Origin: UBA11090 sp035560555
GTDB taxonomy: Bacteria > Spirochaetota > Spirochaetia > Treponematales > Rectinemataceae
DNA: 64,000 nucleotides
Assembly (NCBI GenBank): GCA_035560555.1
Contig: DATMZF010000054.1
Coordinates: 62,001-126,000 of the forward strand
Reading direction: 5' to 3'
Shown: positions 56,442 through 64,000 of the stretch, piece by piece
How positions within the stretch are numbered: position 1 is the first letter of the stretch
Layout: each line of letters begins with the position of its first letter
Made by a program: the position numbers and the translations under genes
Notes under the pieces: model-generated
The model's database searches: none
What the model saw: only the letters and a program-made list of their open reading frames with translations
Told to the model about the DNA's origin: nothing

Positions 56442-58211
56442 CTATCCGCTAATATGCGACGCGACAAAAGCCCTGTATTCGCCGTTCGTCTCCATAAGCG
56501 TTTCGTGGCGGCCGAATCCGGCGACTGAACCTTCCTTCAGGAAGAGCACCTTGTCCGCGTATTGTACGCTCGAAAGCCGGTGCGAGACGGCGATGATCGT
56601 CGTGTCGCTCCTGTCGAGGGCTTTCCAGAGCCTCTCCTCGTTCTTCGTGTCGAGACTCGCCGTCATATCGTCCAGAAGGAGGAGCTCGGGCTCGCGGGCA
56701 AGCGCCCTCGCTATCGCGATGCGCTGCTTCTGCCCTCCCGAGACGCTCACGCCTCGTTGGCCCAACGGCGTTTTTTCCTTGAGAGGGAAGGAACGGATCT
56801 CCTCGTCTATCTGGGCTGTTTCCGCCAGCTCCCAGAATCGTTCGGAGGAGAGGAGCGGCGGAGTCCGCCTGACGCCGAAGGCCACGTTATCCTCGATGGT
56901 TCCCGAAAAGAGCAGGGCTTCCTGGGGTACATAGCCGACAAGCGCCGCCCAATCGCTCTTTGAAAGTCCGGAAAGGGGAATCCCGTTTACCGATATGCCG
57001 CCTTCCTGCGCGGGCAGGAGGCCGGCGATCATCTTCACGAGGCTGGTCTTGCCGCAGCCCACGGGGCCTATGACGAGGAGGCGTTCGCCGCGCGCGAGCT
57101 CGAAGGAAACCTCCGAAACCGCGCGCTTCTCCCTTCCCTTGTACCCAAAGGAAGCCCGCCCGACCTCAAGCTTCTCGAAGCGCGAAATGGCGATGGGCGA
57201 CGCAGGCTCGGGGGCGCGCGGGAATCCTCCTATTTCCTCCAACCGGTCGATGTTGACGAAGGCCCTCTTGCCGAAGATGAAGAGCTGGGGGATGTCGAGG
57301 ATGGGATAGATGAGGAGGTTCAGGTAATTGTAGAAGGCGTAGAAGGTCCCGATGGTTATCTCTCCCTTCACCACCATGAGGCCGCCCGCGAAGATGAGGG
57401 CTATCTGGGCCACATAATCGATATTCTGATAGATGAGGTTGAGGATCGTGTCGAGCTTGATGACGTCCATCTCGGTCTTGTAGCGCCGCTCGAGGGCTTC
57501 CGAGAAGAATCGCTCGTACTTCGCCTCGCTGGCGAAGGCCTTGATGATTCTCGCGCCCGAGAAGCTCAGCTCGAGCTGTTCGTTTATGCGCGATATGGAC
57601 TCTTCATTCCTTTTCACCTTGTCGTAAATCCTGTCCTGCGTGCGCGAGAAGATATACAGCATGAAGGGCAGCGAGGCGATGGAAAAGAGAGCGAGGCGCC
57701 AGTCGAGAGCGACCATCGCGATGGCGCAGAATACCACCTTGCTCGCCGATTCGATAGCCCTGAATATTCCCGAGCAGAGGAACCAGGAGAGTTTGGGAAA
57801 ATCATTGATATCGGAGGTGAGTCGCGTAACGAGGTCTCCCGACGAGAATTCGGCGAAAAACCGGTAGTCCTTTTCCGTCAGCTCGGCGAAATATTTCTTG
57901 CGGATGATATAGTCAAAAACAACGTTGAGCGCTCCGCGTATGCCGGGGAAGAATCCCGAGACGAAGCCAGCGACGCCGAGACCGATGAAGAAAAGGGCCG
58001 CCTTCCTGAGCGCCGCCAGCGGGTCGGGATAGTCGCCTTTGCCGGAGAGTATTCCCTCGAGCATATCGAATAGCTCTTTCGTCAGGAGGGGAAAGGCCAC
58101 GGCCACGAGGCTCGAAAGCAGGGTGAGGAAGAGAAGGAGGGCTATGAGTCCTTTCTTTTCCTTCCAGATATGCCATATCCAGGCTATGTGTATGTTTCTG
58201 GGCTTTTTCAT
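56442..58211 (-). CDS. ABC exporter half-transporter, degenerate ATPase site
   Basis: A 589-residue fused membrane-ATPase protein of the MdlA/LmrA type. Six helices occupy about residues 15-320. The ATPase has VIGPVGCGKTSLVKMIAG (about 384), signature VSVSGGQKQRIAIARAL (about 490), Walker B ELLLLDDMTASLD (about 512) and AVSHRLSS. The residue after the Walker B Asp is Asp instead of the catalytic Glu, so this site is expected to be weak. The partner gene directly upstream has a normal Glu, as in heterodimeric exporters such as TM287/288 and BmrCD. Its ATG overlaps the partner stop by four bases. The exported substrate is unknown. Confidence 0.9.
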   Translation of the reverse strand: MKKPRNIHIAWIWHIWKEKKGLIALLLFLTLLSSLVAVAFPLLTKELFDMLEGILSGKGDYPDPLAALRKAALFFIGLGVAGFVSGFFPGIRGALNVVFDYIIRKKYFAELTEKDYRFFAEFSSGDLVTRLTSDINDFPKLSWFLCSGIFRAIESASKVVFCAIAMVALDWRLALFSIASLPFMLYIFSRTQDRIYDKVKRNEESISRINEQLELSFSGARIIKAFASEAKYERFFSEALERRYKTEMDVIKLDTILNLIYQNIDYVAQIALIFAGGLMVVKGEITIGTFYAFYNYLNLLIYPILDIPQLFIFGKRAFVNIDRLEEIGGFPRAPEPASPIAISRFEKLEVGRASFGYKGREKRAVSEVSFELARGERLLVIGPVGCGKTSLVKMIAGLLPAQEGGISVNGIPLSGLSKSDWAALVGYVPQEALLFSGTIEDNVAFGVRRTPPLLSSERFWELAETAQIDEEIRSFPLKEKTPLGQRGVSVSGGQKQRIAIARALAREPELLLLDDMTASLDTKNEERLWKALDRSDTTIIAVSHRLSSVQYADKVLFLKEGSVAGFGRHETLMETNGEYRAFVASHISG

Positions 58212-59950
58212 TTCGCCTCCTTGCCGAGGAACTGCTGTTCCACGAGGCGCCTGTATTCGGGCAGGGTTTCGAAGAGCTCGGCGTGCGTGCCGCGGGCTAC
58301 TATCCTGCCCTCGCTGAAATAGAGAATCTGATCCGCGTGGAGTATGGATGAAAGCCGGTGGGCGACGATGAGCGCCGTCCTTCCGGCGAGCAGGACGTCG
58401 AGGCTCAAGCGGATCTTTTCCTCCGTGTCCATGTCTATGTTGCTGGTCGCCTCGTCGAGGATGACGAGTTCTGGGTCGGCCGCCAGCGCCCTGGCGAAGG
58501 CCAGAAGCTGCTTTTCCCCCGACGAGAGGTTTCCGCCCCGCTCCCAGAGGTTGGTCTGGAGGCCCGAAGGCAGCCCGCTGACCATATCGGTCGCGTAGAC
58601 ATTTCGCAGTGCCTTCTCCACCCTGTCGTCGGGGATATCGTCGTTGTAGACGCGCACATTCTCGAGCACCGAACCGGGGAAGAGGTAGACGTCCTGCAGC
58701 ACGAGCCCCGTCTTTTTTCTCCAGCTCGCGAGGTTGAGGCTGTCGAGGTCAACGCCGTCGATGGCTATGCGGCCTTTCTGAGGTCTGTAGAAGCCGCAGA
58801 GGAGGCTCACGGTCGTGGATTTCCCGGAACCGGAAGAGCCCACGACGGCGGTGAGGGAACCCTTGGGAATCGAAAAGCTGATGTCTTTCAGGATCCAATC
58901 TTCGTCCTTATAGGCAAACCACAGGTTTTCGAAGCGGATTTCCCTGTCCAGGCGCGCCTCGATGGCGTTGCCGCGTCCCGGCTCTTCCGGCAGCGACATG
59001 ATCGTCAGTATGCGGTTGAGCGAAACCTTCGCCTGCTGCATCCGCCTGATGCTCTCGGCTATCTCCAGCACGGGGCGCAGCAGAGAAGCCCCGTATTCGA
59101 AGAAGAGAAGGAGGGTGCCCAGGCTCATGCCGCCGGCTATGACGCGCGGCGCGTAGAGGAGGATCAAGGCGACGATGAAGAGGGGTCCCACGATGGATTC
59201 GAGGGCCGAGAAAACCGAGATCTCGAACAGGGCGACCTTCACGTTGACGCGCTGCTGCTGCCTTCCCGTCTCGTCGAGGGACGCGGCGGCCCAGGCTTTC
59301 CGGTCGAAGACCTTGACGATTTCCATGCCCTGGATGAATTCCGTCACCTTGGCGAGGACCTTCGCGTAGAGGTTTCTCGACTGGTCGTAGAAGCCGAGAA
59401 TCTTGCTGAAAAACACGAGCATGAGGGCGAGGATGACGGCGACGACCGCGAGCATGATGAGGGCGAGGGTTGGCGCTATGGAGAAGGTGACGGCGAACAT
59501 TCCTCCCATCATGAGAATATTGACGATGAAGGTGACGCCCAGGTTGGAAAAGAGATCCCTCACCTTCTCGGTGTCGTTTTCCGTGCGCGACATCAGTTCG
59601 CCGACGGGATGCGCGTCGAAGTAGGCCACCGGCAGCGTGAGGAGATGGGCGAACAGGTCTTCCTTGATGCGCGTGACGATCGAGAGCCCGAGTTTCGAGA
59701 TGAGGATGTTGCCGTAATACGTGAGGCCGCCGACGACGACGATGACGGCGAGATAGGCGAGCGCATAACGCAGCAATAGCGCGCTGTCGCCCGTCGGGAC
59801 GGCCTTGTCGATTATTTCCTTGAGAATGAGAGGTTGAACGACTCGTCCCAGGGAAATGACGATCATGACGAGAAGACCGGGAATCGCGTAGCCTTTATAG
59901 CTTCCTATATAGGAGGCCAGTTTCTTTTTGTAGTTTTTTCCGAATTCCAT
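58208..59950 (-). CDS. ABC exporter half-transporter, consensus ATPase site
   Basis: A 580-residue fused permease-ATPase. Membrane helices fill about residues 20-310, including MSRTENDTEKVRDLFSNLG (about 120), the loop that contacts the ATPase. The ATPase part has AVVGSSGSGKSTTVSLLCGF (about 366), LSSGEKQLLAFARALA (about 474), LVILDEATSNID (about 495) with a normal catalytic Glu, and VAHRLSS. The signature is LSSGE instead of LSGGQ, a common variant. It forms a heterodimer with the product of the overlapping downstream gene. No ribosome site of note precedes ATG 59950. It is the first gene of the pair. Confidence 0.9.
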   Translation of the reverse strand: MEFGKNYKKKLASYIGSYKGYAIPGLLVMIVISLGRVVQPLILKEIIDKAVPTGDSALLLRYALAYLAVIVVVGGLTYYGNILISKLGLSIVTRIKEDLFAHLLTLPVAYFDAHPVGELMSRTENDTEKVRDLFSNLGVTFIVNILMMGGMFAVTFSIAPTLALIMLAVVAVILALMLVFFSKILGFYDQSRNLYAKVLAKVTEFIQGMEIVKVFDRKAWAAASLDETGRQQQRVNVKVALFEISVFSALESIVGPLFIVALILLYAPRVIAGGMSLGTLLLFFEYGASLLRPVLEIAESIRRMQQAKVSLNRILTIMSLPEEPGRGNAIEARLDREIRFENLWFAYKDEDWILKDISFSIPKGSLTAVVGSSGSGKSTTVSLLCGFYRPQKGRIAIDGVDLDSLNLASWRKKTGLVLQDVYLFPGSVLENVRVYNDDIPDDRVEKALRNVYATDMVSGLPSGLQTNLWERGGNLSSGEKQLLAFARALAADPELVILDEATSNIDMDTEEKIRLSLDVLLAGRTALIVAHRLSSILHADQILYFSEGRIVARGTHAELFETLPEYRRLVEQQFLGKEAK

Positions 59951-60323
59951 AATGTTTGCCCACGGATTTCGCGCGGCGGCGCATAACGCGACGGCGCGCG
60001 AAAACCTCGCGCGTGCCTTTCAAGGCGGCGCGAATTCAGTTCAGGAGTTTTCTTCCCAGATTTTATTCCAAAGAAGAAACCCGGCAATCGATGATCTTGG
60101 AGACGCTCGTCTCCCTTGTCATTGATTTAGGGGCGAGACCTAAGAAAGGCTCTAGCGGCAAACATATTCATTGTATACCTCGTGAGGCGCATAGCGGCGA
60201 AGCGCCGCGCCGGCACCATTATAATACCAGAACTTCGCATAAAAGCAAGAGCGCGTTCATTGACATCATGCCTTTTTCGTATGAGACTCGACGAACATCC
60301 TGATTACGTTGTGGAGGAGAACC
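59951..60323. other. 373-bp divergent intergenic region between ABC exporter and osmC
   Basis: No convincing gene is present. The half next to the exporter is rich in GCGCG-type runs (59970-60015) and GCCTTTCAAGGC, a small hairpin. Around 60218-60248 an AT-rich patch reads TATAAT on both strands; on the minus strand TTGCTT and TATTAT are 16 bases apart and could drive the exporter genes. TTGACA at 60260-60265 points toward osmC but has no -10 box at proper spacing. The osmC ribosome site GGAGGAGAACC ends the region. Confidence 0.5.
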
Positions 60324-60770
60324 ATGGGAAAACTGGAAGCGAGCGCCGAATGGCGGGGCGGGATGGAATACCGCATCAGCGCGGGCGATCATTTCGTCAC
60401 CACCGACGCCCCTGAGGCTTACGGCGGACAGAATCACGGACCGAAGCCGACCCACATGCTCCTCGCGGGACTCATGGGCTGCACGGGCATGGACGTCGCT
60501 TCCCTGCTCAAGAAAATGCGGGTGCCCGTCGCCAGGATTTCGCTGGATTCCAGCGCCGACGTCGCCCCCGACGATCCCCACATATTCAGGTCCATAGAAC
60601 TCAACTACCGCCTCGAAGGAGAGGGACTGGAAGGCTACGAATCCCAGGTCCTCAAGGCGATCCATCTTTCCAAGGAAAAATACTGCTGCGTCTCCATCAT
60701 GTACCGGCAGTTCTGCGCGATCGCGACCCGGGCCTACATCAACGGCGCGGAAATAGACCTGGAAATGTAG
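60324..60770 (+). CDS. OsmC family protein
   Basis: A 148-residue OsmC/Ohr-fold protein. It has the typical small beta-alpha arrangement: KLEASAEWRGGMEYRI, THMLLAGLMGCTGMDVASLLKK (about residues 49-70), then SIELNYRLEGEGL and KEKYCCVSIMYRQF. Redox Cys candidates are C59 in GLMGCTGMD and the Cys pair CC near residue 118, the two positions used for peroxide reduction in this fold. Most OsmC/Ohr proteins reduce organic hydroperoxides, while some (YhfA type) have unknown roles. GGAGGAGAACC precedes the ATG, ruling out the longer upstream frame. It stands alone, followed by a hairpin. Confidence 0.87.
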   Translation: MGKLEASAEWRGGMEYRISAGDHFVTTDAPEAYGGQNHGPKPTHMLLAGLMGCTGMDVASLLKKMRVPVARISLDSSADVAPDDPHIFRSIELNYRLEGEGLEGYESQVLKAIHLSKEKYCCVSIMYRQFCAIATRAYINGAEIDLEM

Positions 60771-60781
60771 CCGGGTAACGG

Positions 60782-60836
60782 ATACCGCTTTATTCCAGAG
60801 CTAATGGGAATTTGGCGGTATTCTTGCGCTTTTTTT
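60782..60836 (+). terminator. Probable terminator after osmC
   Basis: ATACCGC (60782-60788) pairs with GCGGTAT (60815-60821) and, inside it, ATTCC (60792-60796) with GGAAT (60807-60811), giving a two-part stem with a small symmetric internal loop. Seven T residues follow at 60830-60836, but eight bases after the stem, so efficiency is uncertain. It separates osmC from the kdp operon. Confidence 0.45.
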
Positions 60837-60953
60837 AATTTTTAAGCATACGAGAATCTTCTTAACGCTATCTTCACAGATTGGGCTTTTCCCTAACACC
60901 TTCTTTATTCCCCATGCATACCTGGCCAGATATCCTATAATTCGAGGTGAACA

Positions 60954-61046
60954 ATGAACTCGTTATTCTTATCGCTCGGTCTCGTTCTTTCGCTCCTGCT
61001 CTTGGGCTATCTGATCTATGTCATGATCAGGCCCGAAAGATTTTAG
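60954..61046 (+). CDS. kdpF: KdpF, small subunit of the K+-transporting ATPase
   Basis: A 30-residue single-helix membrane peptide. After MNSLFLSLGL comes a hydrophobic stretch and a conserved YVMIRPERF-type end, as in E. coli KdpF (29 residues). It stabilises the KdpFABC complex. GAGGTGAAC precedes the ATG at 60954, and the stop is 10 bases before kdpA, with GGAGG between them. It is easily missed because of its length. Confidence 0.9.
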   Translation: MNSLFLSLGLVLSLLLLGYLIYVMIRPERF

Positions 61047-61056
61047 GAGGCGGACA

Positions 61057-62742
61057 ATGACTTCGCAAGACATCGTATCGCTTTCGATCATCCTGGTTGT
61101 GGTCTTCGGCTCCGCCCCCTTCCTCGGCGCCTATATGGAACGCGTCTACGGCGGGCGAAGGCATCCATTGTCCTTTCTGGGCCCCGTGGAACGCTTTTTC
61201 TACCGCCTTTGCGGCATCGACCCCGAGACGCGGATGGATTGGAAGAAATACCTATTCTCGATGCTCGCCTTCAGCGCGGCGTCGCTGACCGTCCTCTTCC
61301 TCATCCTCCTGGGCCAGGGTTTCCTTCCCCTCAATCCGCAGAAGATCGCCGGCATGAGCTGGCACCTCGCCTTCAACACCGCCGTCAGCTTCATGACGAA
61401 CACGAATTGGCAGTCTTATTCGGGCGAGGTTTCGGCGAGCTATTTTTCGCAGACGCTGGGTTTGGCTGTGCAGAATTTCCTGTCCGCGGCGGCCGGCATG
61501 GCCGTGGCGCTCGCGCTCGTGCGCGGCATCGTTTCACGCCGGAAAGATCCCGCCGATCCCGTTCCAAGTCTCGGCAATTTCTGGGTCGACATGACGCGCT
61601 CCGTGCTGTACATCCTCCTGCCGTTGTCTTGCATCGTCGCGATCATTCTCGTGAGCCAGGGTGTCGTGCAGAATTTTTCGCCCTATGTGGCCGCCCTGTC
61701 TTTCGAGGGGAAACAGGATCTTATTCCGATGGGACCGGCCGCGAGCCAAATCGCGATAAAGCAACTCGGCACAAACGGCGGCGGCTTCTTCGGACCGAAT
61801 TCCGCTTTCCCCTTCGAGAATCCCACTCCTTTCTCCAACATCGTTGAAATGATAAGTCTCCTTCTCATCCCCGCCGGCTTTCCATTTCTGTTCGGCCGGA
61901 TGGCGGGAAAGAAACGCCAGGGATATATGCTGTTCGCCGTAATGTTCGCGCTTTTCGGCATCGGGCTCTGGGCCGCGATGTCCTCCGAATACAGCTGGGG
62001 CACGCTTGAGGGCAAGGAACTTCGCTTCGGCCCCGGGATGTCGGCGGCCTGGGCGGCGACCACGACGGTGACGTCGAATGGCTCGGTCAACGCCATGCAC
62101 GACTCGCTCTCCCCCCTCGCCGGCATGGTGGCGATGATCAACATGATGCTCGGCGAGGTCGTTTTCGGCGGTGTCGGCTCGGGCCTCTATGGCATCCTCG
62201 CCCTTGTCTTCATAACCGTATTCATCGCCGGTCTGATGGTGGGCAGGGGGCCGGAGTACCTCGGGAAAAAGATAGAAGCCAAGGATGTCACGCTCGCGAT
62301 GGCGGCGATCATCGCGCCCAACTTTGTCATTCTTGTCTTCGCCGCGATCGCAACCGTGGCGAAGGCTGGGCTCGCCAGCGTCACCAACCCCGGTCCCCAT
62401 GGCCTTACGCAGATTCTCTACGCGTTCTCCTCGGCGGCCGGCAACAACGGTTCCGCTTTCGCGGGACTGGGAGTCAATACGCCATTCTATAATGTCATGA
62501 TAGGTCTCGGCATGCTCATCGGGCGCTTCGCCGTCATCGTTCCGATGATGGCGATCGCGGGCAACCTGGCCGCAAAGAAAACGATCCCCGAGAGCGCCGG
62601 GACATTCAGGACCGACACGAGGATATTCGGCGTTCTTCTTTTCTCGGTCATCATCATCGTCGCGGGACTCACCCACTTTCTTACCCTGATTCTCGGTCCC
62701 GTGCTCGAACATTTTCTGCTTGTGAGAGGGATACTTCTGTGA
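61057..62742 (+). CDS. kdpA: Potassium-transporting ATPase subunit KdpA
   Basis: A 561-residue inner-membrane channel-like subunit that selects and conducts K+ in the high-affinity Kdp system. The four filter regions are visible: TNTNWQSYSGE (about residues 113-123), GTNGGGFFGPNSAFPFENP (about 236-254), a VTSNGSVNAMHDSLSP stretch (about 343) and AGNNGSAFAGLG (about 469). Ten or so hydrophobic helices fit the E. coli protein (557 residues). GTG of kdpB overlaps its stop. Kdp systems are normally induced by low K+ through KdpD/KdpE or c-di-AMP; neither regulator gene is in the window. Confidence 0.97.
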   Translation: MTSQDIVSLSIILVVVFGSAPFLGAYMERVYGGRRHPLSFLGPVERFFYRLCGIDPETRMDWKKYLFSMLAFSAASLTVLFLILLGQGFLPLNPQKIAGMSWHLAFNTAVSFMTNTNWQSYSGEVSASYFSQTLGLAVQNFLSAAAGMAVALALVRGIVSRRKDPADPVPSLGNFWVDMTRSVLYILLPLSCIVAIILVSQGVVQNFSPYVAALSFEGKQDLIPMGPAASQIAIKQLGTNGGGFFGPNSAFPFENPTPFSNIVEMISLLLIPAGFPFLFGRMAGKKRQGYMLFAVMFALFGIGLWAAMSSEYSWGTLEGKELRFGPGMSAAWAATTTVTSNGSVNAMHDSLSPLAGMVAMINMMLGEVVFGGVGSGLYGILALVFITVFIAGLMVGRGPEYLGKKIEAKDVTLAMAAIIAPNFVILVFAAIATVAKAGLASVTNPGPHGLTQILYAFSSAAGNNGSAFAGLGVNTPFYNVMIGLGMLIGRFAVIVPMMAIAGNLAAKKTIPESAGTFRTDTRIFGVLLFSVIIIVAGLTHFLTLILGPVLEHFLLVRGILL

Positions 62743-64000
62743 AAAACGATACTAAAAAGAAGAGAAACCGTTACGGCTTTACGCGCCGGATGATACTGGC
62801 GGCCATAGGCTCGGCCTTCCGCAAGCTCGATCCTCGCGTCGAGATAAGGAATCCCGTCATGTTCATCGTATGGGTCGGCGCGCTGCTCTGCACCGTCGTC
62901 GCGATCGGCGAAGCGGTCTCGGGCACGCGGCCGACGGGTTTCACCCTCCAGGTCATCGCTTGGCTTTGGTTTACCCTCGTTTTCGCCAACTTCGCCGAAA
63001 GCGTCGCCGAGGTTCAGGGCAAAGCCCGCGCGGACTCGCTCCGGAAGATGCGAAAGGCTGTCGTCGCGAAGAAGCGCGAGGCCGACGGGACGATCGTCAT
63101 GGCGCATTCCAGCGACCTGCGCCTGGGCGACATAATCATCTGCGAGGCGGGGGACATAATCCCCATCGACGGGGAAGTCATCGAGGGCATCGCGAGCGTC
63201 GATGAGTCCGCCATCACGGGGGAATCCGCTCCCGTCATCCGCGAGTCGGGCGGCGACCGATCCGGCGTCACGGGCGGCACGAGAGTCATCTCGGACCGCA
63301 TCGTCATCCGGGTCACCGCCGATCCGGGCAACACCTTCATAGACAAGATGATTCTCATGGTCGAAAACGCGACCCGACAGAAAACTCCCGGCGAGATAGC
63401 CCTCACCATCCTCCTCGCCGCCCTCACGATCATATTCCTCCTCGCCGTCGTGACCCTCTATCCTTTCGCCGGCTTCATCGCGGAGCGGGCAGGCAGCAAG
63501 AACCAGCTCTCGATACTCATCCTGACGGCCCTCCTCGTGTGCCTCATTCCCACCACGATTGGCGGCCTTCTTTCGGCTATCGGAATATCTGGCGTGTCAC
63601 GCCTCATCAGGAAGAATGTCATGGCGCTCTCGGGCCGCGCCATCGAGGCCGCCGGCGACATAGACACCCTCCTCCTCGACAAGACTGGCACGATCACCTA
63701 CGGCAACCGCATGGCGAGCGAATTCATCCCCCGCAGGGGAGTATCCGAGGTCGAGCTTGCCGAGGCCTCCTTCTCGGCTTCCCTTCCCGACGAAACGCCA
63801 GAAGGGAAATCCATCGTCCTTTTCGCCAAGACGAAGTATTTCCTCGTTTCACATGACAGCGCGAGGGTCGAGGAAACTTTCGTGCCGTTCACGGCGAGGA
63901 CGCGCATGAGCGGCATCGATATAGCGGGTCCCGACGGCAGGCCTGATCCATCGAAGTGTATCCGCAAGGGTTCGATGAAAGCGGTCGAGGAACATGTTCT
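62739..64000 (+). CDS. kdpB: Potassium-transporting ATPase ATP-binding subunit KdpB (truncated by window end)
   Basis: The frame starts at GTG 62739, overlapping the kdpA stop, and is still open at the window end, giving 420 visible residues of about 690. Present are the first membrane helices (NPVMFIVWVGALLCTVVAI), the actuator motif ESAITGESAPV (about residue 155), FAGFIAERAG-like helices, the LIPTTIGGLLSAIGISG ion-path segment (about 267) and the phosphorylated Asp in LLLDKTGTITYG (about 311). The rest of the P-domain and the final helices lie outside the window. It is the P-type ATPase engine of the Kdp complex. Confidence 0.96.
   Translation, partial: MKNDTKKKRNRYGFTRRMILAAIGSAFRKLDPRVEIRNPVMFIVWVGALLCTVVAIGEAVSGTRPTGFTLQVIAWLWFTLVFANFAESVAEVQGKARADSLRKMRKAVVAKKREADGTIVMAHSSDLRLGDIIICEAGDIIPIDGEVIEGIASVDESAITGESAPVIRESGGDRSGVTGGTRVISDRIVIRVTADPGNTFIDKMILMVENATRQKTPGEIALTILLAALTIIFLLAVVTLYPFAGFIAERAGSKNQLSILILTALLVCLIPTTIGGLLSAIGISGVSRLIRKNVMALSGRAIEAAGDIDTLLLDKTGTITYGNRMASEFIPRRGVSEVELAEASFSASLPDETPEGKSIVLFAKTKYFLVSHDSARVEETFVPFTARTRMSGIDIAGPDGRPDPSKCIRKGSMKAVEEHV

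Noticed and set aside
59956..60303. 115-codon plus-strand frame in the exporter-osmC gap
   Set aside because: Very basic composition, no domain, no ribosome site. It overlaps the likely divergent promoters.
60936..60941. TATAAT box just before kdpF as the kdp promoter
   Set aside because: The expected transcription start (about 60948) would fall within or after the GAGGTG ribosome site, and no -35 box is found 16-18 bases upstream.
1..64000. tRNA, rRNA, CRISPR arrays, insertion sequences, prophage genes and inteins
   Set aside because: None was recognised on either strand by reading intergenic regions and open frames. A covariance-model search was not possible, so short RNAs could still be missed.

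Overview
The window is about 64 kb of GC-rich bacterial chromosome. It is densely coded, and most neighbouring genes overlap by ATGA or GTGA. Sec signal peptides, a lipoprotein, a SPOR protein and a periplasmic-type binding protein suggest a diderm. The gene content (molybdenum hydroxylases, YgfK, YgeW, YgeY and SsnA homologues, no respiratory oxidases) suggests an anaerobic or fermentative heterotroph. The polA-coaE-SPOR neighbourhood and the transporter repertoire would fit a high-GC spirochaete, but that placement is an impression and was not tested. No rRNA, tRNA, CRISPR, insertion sequence or phage gene was found.

Layout. (1) 1-7150, plus strand: a hydroxy-acid or sugar-acid catabolic operon. 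It holds a phosphate acyltransferase fragment, a TIM-barrel isomerase/epimerase, a GntR/FCD regulator, a split UxaA-type lyase, an Ldh2-type dehydrogenase, a LarA-type racemase and an M20 amidohydrolase. (2) 7190-9902, minus strand: pseudouridine catabolism (psuK, psuG) plus a fumarylacetoacetate-hydrolase-fold gene, behind a good sigma70-type promoter. (3) 10110-15060, plus strand: housekeeping genes (J-domain protein, DNA polymerase I, CoaE, SPOR protein). (4) 15170-35516, plus strand: purine uptake and breakdown. A BMP-type nucleoside/nucleobase ABC importer is followed by RidA, an M19 dipeptidase, adenine deaminase, a two-gene xanthine dehydrogenase, a cyclic amidohydrolase, YgfK, SsnA, YgeY and a threonine-synthase-like enzyme, ending in a strong hairpin terminator. 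(5) 35584-37083, minus strand: a DUF134-NifX fusion and an Mrp-type Fe-S carrier. (6) 37259-44983, plus strand: a second purine block with an unusual fold-type II PLP enzyme, 8-oxoguanine deaminase, YgfM-like and XdhD-like subunits and the YgeW carbamoyltransferase. (7) 45016-47400: a transglutaminase-fold lipoprotein and a lower-GC cyclase-family gene. (8) 47472-53333, minus strand: a fructoselysine operon in the Bacillus order frlB-O-N-M-D with a GntR/UTRA regulator, and a promoter/operator readable base by base. (9) 53458-59950, minus strand: a FecBCD-type metal or metal-chelate importer and a heterodimeric ABC exporter. (10) 60324-64000, plus strand: OsmC, then kdpF, kdpA and a truncated kdpB.

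How it fits together. The central theme is salvage and fermentation of nucleic-acid breakdown products. The importer brings in purines, adenine deaminase and 8-oxoguanine deaminase remove exocyclic amino groups, two different molybdenum hydroxylases oxidise the ring, and the YgfK/SsnA/amidohydrolase/YgeW/YgeY set is the one associated with oxygen-independent purine breakdown in E. coli and gut anaerobes. The canonical diaminopropionate ammonia-lyase YgeX is not present; two other fold-type II PLP enzymes occupy the cluster. This substitution, with the embedded DUF134-NifX/Mrp pair, is the most novel-looking part of the window.
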